Shown in pieces: positions 59,592 through 64,000 of a stretch of DNA of 64,000 nt. Numbering within the stretch: the stretch's first letter is position 1; every line of letters starts with the position of its first letter. The translations under genes were made by a program, and so were the position numbers. Below the pieces are notes generated by a model, which worked only from the letters and a program-made list of their open reading frames with translations, was not told the origin of the DNA and did not search any database. Where the stretch lies: positions 124,001-188,000 of the forward strand of contig JAPLCC010000015.1 in the NCBI GenBank assembly GCA_026392415.1. The letters are read 5' to 3'. The DNA is from Propionibacteriales bacterium (lineage in GTDB: Bacteria; Actinomycetota; Actinomycetes; Propionibacteriales; Nocardioidaceae).

Positions 59592-61186
59592 CGTCGTCGG
59601 CGTGCGGTGCCGAACATGCCGCGCGCGATCTCGGCAGCGGCGGTCCGCATGAACTGCTTGAAAGCCGACGACTTCACGACATCGCTGACCACACCGCCCG
59701 CGTCCTTCTTACGCACCCCTGATCCGCTCGACCGGGGGCCGGAGGCCGCTTTCTCCTCGGCGTTCTCCTGTGCCTCGGCCGCCGCCTTGGCGCCCTCCTC
59801 GAGCTTCTTGGCGAGGATCTCGCGCGCGGACTCGCGGTCGACGACCGTCGCGTACGTCGCGAATCGGGGGCTCGCCTTGACGGTGGCCTCCATCGACTCG
59901 GTGCTGCTCGGCGCCATCAGTGACTCCGGAGCCCGCAGCCGGGTCCAGGCCACCGGCGTCGGCGCACCGCGCTCGCCCATGACGGTCACGATCGCCTCGC
60001 CCGTGCCGAGCGTCGTGAGGACCTCGCCGAGGTCGTCGTACTCACTGTTGGGGTAGGTGTTGACGGTCGCCTTGAGCGCCTTCGCGTCGTTCGGCGTGTG
60101 GGCGCGCAACGCGTGCTGGATCCGCGAGCCGAGCTGCGCGAGCACCTCGTCCGGGACGTCGGTGGGGCTCTGCGTCACGAAGAAGACACCGACACCCTTG
60201 GAACGGATCAGGCGCACGGTCTGGGCGATCTGCTCGAGGAACGGCTTCGACGCGTCGCGGAACAGCAGGTGCGCCTCGTCGAAGAAGAAGACCAGCTTGG
60301 GCTTGTCGACGTCGCCGACCTCAGGAAGGTCGTGGAACAGGTCCGCCAGCAACCACATCAGGAACGTCGAGAAGACCGCCGGTCGCTCCTGGAGGTTCGG
60401 CAGCTCGACCAGACTGATCAGGCCGCGCCCGTCGCCGGCCATCTGGAGCAGGTCGGCCGAGTTGAACTCGGGCTCCCCGAAGAACGCCTCGGCACCCTGG
60501 TCGGCGAAGGTGATCAGCTCGCGGAGGATGACACCAGCGGTCGCGGACGACAGGCCACCGAGCTCCTTGAGCTCCGGCTTGCCCTCCTCACTGGTGAGGT
60601 GCTGGACGACGGCACGCAGGTCCGCCAGGTCCAGCAACGGCAGGCCTGCCTTGTCGGCGTAGTGGAAGACCAGGCCGAGGCTGGACTCCTGGGTGTCGTT
60701 GAGGCCGAGGATCCGGCTGAGCAGGATGGGACCGAACGACGAGATCGTCACCCGGATCGGGATGCCGATGCCCTGGCCCCCGAGGGCGTAGTACTCGACC
60801 GGGAAGCCCGTCGCCGTCCAGCTCTGACCGACCGAGGTGGTGCGGGCGATCAGCTTGTCGTTGGACACCCCGGGCGTGGCCAGACCGGACAGGTCGCCCT
60901 TGATGTCGGCGGCGAACACCGGGACACCGGCCGCGCTGAGCTGTTCTGCCATCAGCTGGAGGGTCTTGGTCTTGCCCGTGCCGGTCGCCCCGGCAACCAG
61001 TCCGTGCCGGTTCAGCATCGAGAGCGGGATCCGGATGGTGCTGCCGGTCAGTCCGTCGGGACCGGTCATCAGGCCGCCCAGCTCGAGCGCCGCACCCTCG
61101 AAGGCATAACCCGGGGCGATGGCGGCCTCGAGCGCATCGGTCGGCGGGGCAGGCGTCTCGACGGTGGGGGTGGGCTCCTGTGTCAT
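59588..61186 (-). CDS. HerA-like ATPase, DUF853 family (YjgR-like)
   Basis: A 532-residue P-loop ATPase. Walker A is GATGTGKT near residue 66, Walker B is LVFFFDEAH near 292, and the region between matches DUF853 (FAADIKGDLSGL, SRILGLNDTQESSLGLVFHYAD, RLIRSKGVGVFFVTQSPTDVP). The C-terminus is Ala/Lys/Arg-rich. The family is related to HerA/FtsK translocases but has no established role; nothing nearby (no NurA or Sir2) indicates a defence system. Start ATG at 61186. Confidence 0.88.
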   Translation of the reverse strand: MTQEPTPTVETPAPPTDALEAAIAPGYAFEGAALELGGLMTGPDGLTGSTIRIPLSMLNRHGLVAGATGTGKTKTLQLMAEQLSAAGVPVFAADIKGDLSGLATPGVSNDKLIARTTSVGQSWTATGFPVEYYALGGQGIGIPIRVTISSFGPILLSRILGLNDTQESSLGLVFHYADKAGLPLLDLADLRAVVQHLTSEEGKPELKELGGLSSATAGVILRELITFADQGAEAFFGEPEFNSADLLQMAGDGRGLISLVELPNLQERPAVFSTFLMWLLADLFHDLPEVGDVDKPKLVFFFDEAHLLFRDASKPFLEQIAQTVRLIRSKGVGVFFVTQSPTDVPDEVLAQLGSRIQHALRAHTPNDAKALKATVNTYPNSEYDDLGEVLTTLGTGEAIVTVMGERGAPTPVAWTRLRAPESLMAPSSTESMEATVKASPRFATYATVVDRESAREILAKKLEEGAKAAAEAQENAEEKAASGPRSSGSGVRKKDAGGVVSDVVKSSAFKQFMRTAAAEIARGMFGTARRRR

Positions 61187-61236
61187 GGGCCGAACTCTAA
61201 AGGGAAATGGGTGGCGTCCCCCTAGACTCGTGGGCA

Positions 61237-61533
61237 GTGATCTTCAAGCGTGTAGGCGTCGGGCGCCCCTATCCCGACCACGGCCTCACCTCCCGGGGCT
61301 GGGCTGCCGTGCCCCCACGCCAGGTGCGGCTCGACGAACTCGTCACGACGAAGGAGACGCTGCAGCTCTCCTCGCTGCTCGACGACGACTCCACCTTCTA
61401 CGGTGACCTCTTCGCCCATGTGGTGTTGTGGAGGAACGAGTACTACCTCGAGGACGGCCTGCACCGCGCACTGCGCGCAGCCCTCCAGCAACGTCACGTC
61501 CTGCACGCCCGCGTCGTCCGCATGGAAGGCTGA
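61237..61533 (+). CDS. VapB-family-annotated small protein (type II antitoxin-like)
   Basis: A 98-residue protein beginning (GTG) IFKRVGVGRPYPDHGLT and containing PRQVRLDELVTTKETLQLSSLL and STFYGDLFAHVVLWRNEYYLEDGLHRAL. Very similar proteins occur across actinobacteria, usually labelled VapB antitoxin, but no PIN-domain toxin lies beside it, so that label is doubtful. A TAGACT -10 element at 61223-61228 would place the transcription start at the GTG, giving a leaderless message. It precedes the LytR_C gene by 7 nt. Confidence 0.75.
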   Translation: MIFKRVGVGRPYPDHGLTSRGWAAVPPRQVRLDELVTTKETLQLSSLLDDDSTFYGDLFAHVVLWRNEYYLEDGLHRALRAALQQRHVLHARVVRMEG

Positions 61534-61540
61534 GACCGTC

Positions 61541-62080
61541 ATGGAGCTCGACGTCAGGCAGGGCGGCCGCTCGGCGATCACCCTCGCTGTGCTCGCCGTG
61601 GTGTTCCTTGCCGGCATCACTTGGGCCTGGTCCCGCGTCACCGAACCCTTCCCGGAACGTGCCGAGCCCTCGCCCTGCACCAGCACCTTGGTCCGCGCCG
61701 GTGAGGACGTCGCCCCGCCCCAGATCCTCGTGACCGTTCTCAACGCGGGCGGTGTCAACGGGCTCGCCAGCCAGACCATGGACAAGCTCGCCGGATTCGG
61801 CTTCGTCCAGGGCGACACCGGGAATGCACCGGCCGGGACCGGCCCGGTGTCCGCACAGGTGTGGGCCGAGGACCCCGACGATCCCGCGGCGCTGCTGCTC
61901 GCGTCGTACCTCGGCAAGGACGTCGACGTCGTCGACCAGCCGTCGGAGTACGCCGGCGTGGTGATCGTGGTCGGCAAGCAGTTCAAGGGCGTGCGCAAGG
62001 GCAACCCGACGGTGACGGCCAAGGCGGACAGCTACATCTGCACTCCGCCGCTGAGCACCGTCCCCGACGCGGCTGTCTGA
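61541..62080 (+). CDS. LytR C-terminal domain membrane protein
   Basis: A 179-residue protein with an N-terminal membrane helix (ITLAVLAVVFLAGITWAW) and an outside LytR_C (PF13399) domain: ILVTVLNAGGVNGLASQTMDKLAGFGF and VVDQPSEYAGVVIVVGKQFKGV. LytR_C domains accompany cell-wall ligases of the LCP family or act alone at the envelope. It follows the VapB-like gene by 7 nt (an operon), and its stop abuts the convergent antiporter stop with no gap. Confidence 0.85.
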   Translation: MELDVRQGGRSAITLAVLAVVFLAGITWAWSRVTEPFPERAEPSPCTSTLVRAGEDVAPPQILVTVLNAGGVNGLASQTMDKLAGFGFVQGDTGNAPAGTGPVSAQVWAEDPDDPAALLLASYLGKDVDVVDQPSEYAGVVIVVGKQFKGVRKGNPTVTAKADSYICTPPLSTVPDAAV

Positions 62081-63610
62081 TCATCGCCTGGGCGGTGGGG
62101 GCTCCTCGCCGAGCCACTGTGCGAGGCGGCCACCGAGGCTGACCTGGCGGAGCCGCTGCTCGGTCGCTTCGCGCATCTTGCGCGGCGTGACGACGATCAG
62201 GTCGTCGCCGTGGCGCAGGACGGTACGACGCTCCGGCACCTTGGCCTCGCCGTCGCGCACGATCATCGACACGCTGGCTCCGACGGGCAACCGCAGCTCG
62301 CCGACCTCGACCCCGTGCAGCTGGGACCTCGGGCTGATGGTCACCTGGAGCAGGTCGGCCGCGACCCGGTCGAGCGGCGCGGCTTCGACCTCGATCCCGC
62401 GCGGCTCCGACCTCCTGGCCACCTTGAGGACCCGGGCCGCGAGGGGCAGCGTCGGACCGGTCAGCAGCGTGTAGACGATGACCATCACGAAGACGATGTC
62501 GAACAGGCGGGTCGCCCCGTCGACTCCCTCGGCCAACGCAATGGTCGTGAGCACGATGGGGACCGCACCTCGCAGTCCGGCCCACGACATGAAGGCGAGC
62601 TCGTTCAGGGGCCGCTGCTCCCCGAACGGGCGCAGCACGGCCGCACTCACCGCGACCGAGACCGGCCGCGCGACGAAGGTGAGGATCAGGCCGGCCACGA
62701 TCGCGAGACCGACCACGCTCCACGTCAGACGCTCCGGCGACAGGAGCAGGCCGAGCATCACGAAGAGCCCGATCTGGGCGATCCACGCGAGGCCCTCGAC
62801 GAAGGACCGCGTGGTCCCCCGGTGCGGCAGGTCCGCGTTGCCGAGGGCGAGCGCGGCGACGTAGACAGCTGCGAAGCCGCTGGCGTGGACGGCTGCTGCG
62901 GCGCCGTACCCGACGAGGGTGAGGCAGAGGATCGCGATCGGGTAGAGACCGGATGACGGCAGCGCCGCGCGCCGCATGATCCAGGCACCGCCGAAACCGG
63001 CGGCCAGACCGAAGGCAACGCCGACCAGCAGTTCGTAGATGACGATGCCGGTCGTGCCGAAGAACCCGTGTTCGGCGACCGCACCGGACGCGACGAGGGT
63101 CACGATCACGACGGTCGGGGCGTCGTTCAGCCCGGACTCGGCTTCGAGCGTGCCGGTGATCCGCTTCGGCAGGGGCACCACGCGGAGCACCGAGAACACC
63201 GCGGCGGCGTCCGTCGGTGAACAGACCGCACCGAGCAGGATCGCGAGCTCCCACGGCAGGCCGAGCAGGTAGTGCCCTCCGACGGCGACGATCGCGATCG
63301 AGACGACCACTCCGAGGGTCGCCAGGGACAAGCCCATCCGCATCGCTGGCCGGGCGTCACGCCAGTTCGTGGTGAGACCACCCTCGGCGAGGATGATCGC
63401 CAAGGCGGCGAACCCGAGGGCGTGCGCGAGCTCGGCGTCGTCGAACGGAATCCCGACGCCGCTCTCACCGAGGGCGACACCCATCAGCAGGTAGACCAGG
63501 AGGCTGGGAAGCCCGACGCCGGACGACAACCGGACGGCGAGGACGGCCAGCAGCGTCACCCCGGCACCCACCAGGACGAACGTGTCGAGCTGATGGACAT
63601 CGAACGTCAA
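62081..63610 (-). CDS. Potassium/proton antiporter (CPA1, NhaP2-like) with RCK_C domain
   Basis: A 509-residue transporter: about 12-13 membrane helices (residues 1-395) with the CPA1 signature LLGAVCSPTDAAAVFSVL carrying the ion-binding aspartate, and ESGLNDAPTVVIV with the paired ND. A cytoplasmic TrkA_C/RCK_C regulatory domain follows (~405-485: LLQVTISPRSQLHGVEVGEL, RHGDDLIVVTP). Such proteins expel K+ or Na+ in exchange for protons for pH or osmotic balance. It has its own promoter, divergent from the flavoenzyme gene. Confidence 0.92.
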   Translation of the reverse strand: MTFDVHQLDTFVLVGAGVTLLAVLAVRLSSGVGLPSLLVYLLMGVALGESGVGIPFDDAELAHALGFAALAIILAEGGLTTNWRDARPAMRMGLSLATLGVVVSIAIVAVGGHYLLGLPWELAILLGAVCSPTDAAAVFSVLRVVPLPKRITGTLEAESGLNDAPTVVIVTLVASGAVAEHGFFGTTGIVIYELLVGVAFGLAAGFGGAWIMRRAALPSSGLYPIAILCLTLVGYGAAAAVHASGFAAVYVAALALGNADLPHRGTTRSFVEGLAWIAQIGLFVMLGLLLSPERLTWSVVGLAIVAGLILTFVARPVSVAVSAAVLRPFGEQRPLNELAFMSWAGLRGAVPIVLTTIALAEGVDGATRLFDIVFVMVIVYTLLTGPTLPLAARVLKVARRSEPRGIEVEAAPLDRVAADLLQVTISPRSQLHGVEVGELRLPVGASVSMIVRDGEAKVPERRTVLRHGDDLIVVTPRKMREATEQRLRQVSLGGRLAQWLGEEPPPPRR

Positions 63611-63666
63611 GAGGGCACCTCAGGGTCACTCGGCTCTCGTCGGGTGGCGGGGCCGTAGTCTATCGG

Positions 63667-63680
63667 TAGAACATGTTCTA
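63667..63680. promoter_or_regulatory. KstR-type operator upstream of flavoenzyme gene
   Basis: TAGAACATGTTCTA is a perfect palindrome fitting TnnAACnnGTTnnA. It overlaps a possible -10 element TAGATT (63679-63684), which would place the start of transcription at the ATG at 63691. Confidence 0.75.
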
Positions 63681-63690
63681 GATTTGATCC

Positions 63691-64000
63691 ATGACGACAT
63701 CACCCCCGGCGGGTCTGACCATCCCCGAGACGGTTCCCGCAACCCAGCTCCCCGACGACGCCGAGTCCTTCGACGTGGTCGTCGTCGGCTTCGGCATCGC
63801 CGGCGGATGCGCTGCCCTCGAGGCCGCCCGCACGGGCGCCCGGGTGCTGCTGCTGGAACGTGCGGCCGTGCACGGAGGCACGTCCTCGATGTCGGGAGGA
63901 CACTTCTACCTCGGCGGCGGCACCGCGGTGCAGCAGGCCACCGGGCACGCGGACTCCGTCGAGGCGATGATCGACTACCTCACCGCCAGCACCAAGGACC
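63691..64000 (+). CDS. FAD-dependent 3-ketosteroid dehydrogenase-like oxidoreductase, C-terminus outside window
   Basis: The first 103 codons of a flavoprotein of the fumarate reductase/3-ketosteroid-delta1-dehydrogenase superfamily. The FAD-binding motif VVVVGFGIAGGCAALEAAR (GxGxxG) lies at residues ~31-49, followed by LLLERAAVHGGTSSMSGGHF, typical of this superfamily. The GGHFYLGGGTAVQQATG stretch resembles the mycobacterial Rv0785-type flavoproteins as I recall them. A perfect KstR box at its promoter agrees with steroid metabolism. The catalytic part is beyond the window, so the exact substrate is open. Confidence 0.8.
   Translation, partial: MTTSPPAGLTIPETVPATQLPDDAESFDVVVVGFGIAGGCAALEAARTGARVLLLERAAVHGGTSSMSGGHFYLGGGTAVQQATGHADSVEAMIDYLTASTKD

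Noticed and set aside
59588..61186. HerA-Sir2 or HerA-DUF4297 type defence system
   Set aside because: The ATPase belongs to DUF853 and its neighbours are an antitoxin-like protein and an unrelated small gene; no nuclease or Sir2 partner.
61237..61533. VapBC toxin-antitoxin module
   Set aside because: No PIN-domain toxin adjacent on either strand; only the antitoxin-like label remains.
1..64000. CRISPR arrays, rRNA genes or insertion sequences
   Set aside because: No regularly spaced direct repeats, no rRNA-like conserved stretches and no transposase motifs were seen on reading both strands.

Overview
The window is high-GC actinobacterial DNA, most likely from Nocardioides or a close relative (inferred from gene content, GTG starts, predicted leaderless promoters, mycothiol-type enzymes and the repeat family; no rRNA is present to confirm it). 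I find about 55 protein genes, one tRNA-Gly(CCC), one decayed gene, at least two dispersed palindromic repeat families, and no CRISPR array, prophage or insertion sequence.

Region by region. 1-3.9 kb: SDR, mycothiol-dependent isomerase-like protein, FadE5-like acyl-CoA dehydrogenase, divergent Rrf2 regulator. 4.4-10.4 kb: secreted HExxH protein with Ig-like repeats, degenerate sulfotransferase-like protein, SnoaL-fold protein under a KstR box, DUF2461, a sigma-region-2-only protein and a CarH/LitR-type B12 photoreceptor regulator, then tRNA-Gly. 10.5-17.7 kb: SGNH hydrolase, dcd, siderophore-interacting protein with an iron box, S15-type hydrolase, a ribbon-helix-helix/DUF4097/41-aa operon, sigma/anti-sigma pair. 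17.7-18.2 kb: gene remnant between two hairpin repeats. 18.2-28.5 kb: EtfD, secreted M19-like hydrolase, M1 lipoprotein peptidase, secreted protein under a KstR box, unusual Ser/Thr kinase. 28.6-32 kb: branched-chain 2-oxoacid dehydrogenase E1a-E1b-E2. 32-36.6 kb and 44.9-46.2 kb: membrane-anchored proteins sharing one extracellular domain, with a Peptidase_Mx protein. 36.7-44.2 kb: a GIY-YIG gene between direct repeats, then a transglutaminase / ATP-grasp-alpha-E / transglutaminase operon. 46.3-53.8 kb: DDAH-like hydrolase with GntR regulator, holin-like protein, LMW phosphatase, hbd, MarR, icmF. 53.9-64 kb: DGPF/ECF42 pair, thioesterase, two GH16 proteins, BtuF-like protein, HerA-like ATPase, LytR_C protein, K+/H+ antiporter and the start of a KstR-boxed flavoenzyme.

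How it fits together. Many genes serve acyl-CoA, branched-chain and steroid catabolism: FadE5 and EtfD form an electron route to quinone; BCKDH, IcmF and Hbd link valine carbon to butyryl-CoA. Three TnnAACnnGTTnnA (KstR) boxes tie three scattered genes to a cholesterol-type regulon. An 18-bp palindrome appears before both hbd and icmF, with a MarR gene between them, and fadE5 and hbd share a TACT-N4-AGTA site.

The least expected structure is a family of palindromic elements with ends CCGTTGGTCGAGGAGG/CCTCCTCGACCAACGG. One copy (93 bp, 31 codons) sits in frame inside the large transglutaminase gene, a degenerate copy encodes part of the E2 linker, one abuts a KstR box, and two 115-bp direct copies differing at three positions bracket a GIY-YIG nuclease gene. 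This is the best candidate for an undescribed system.
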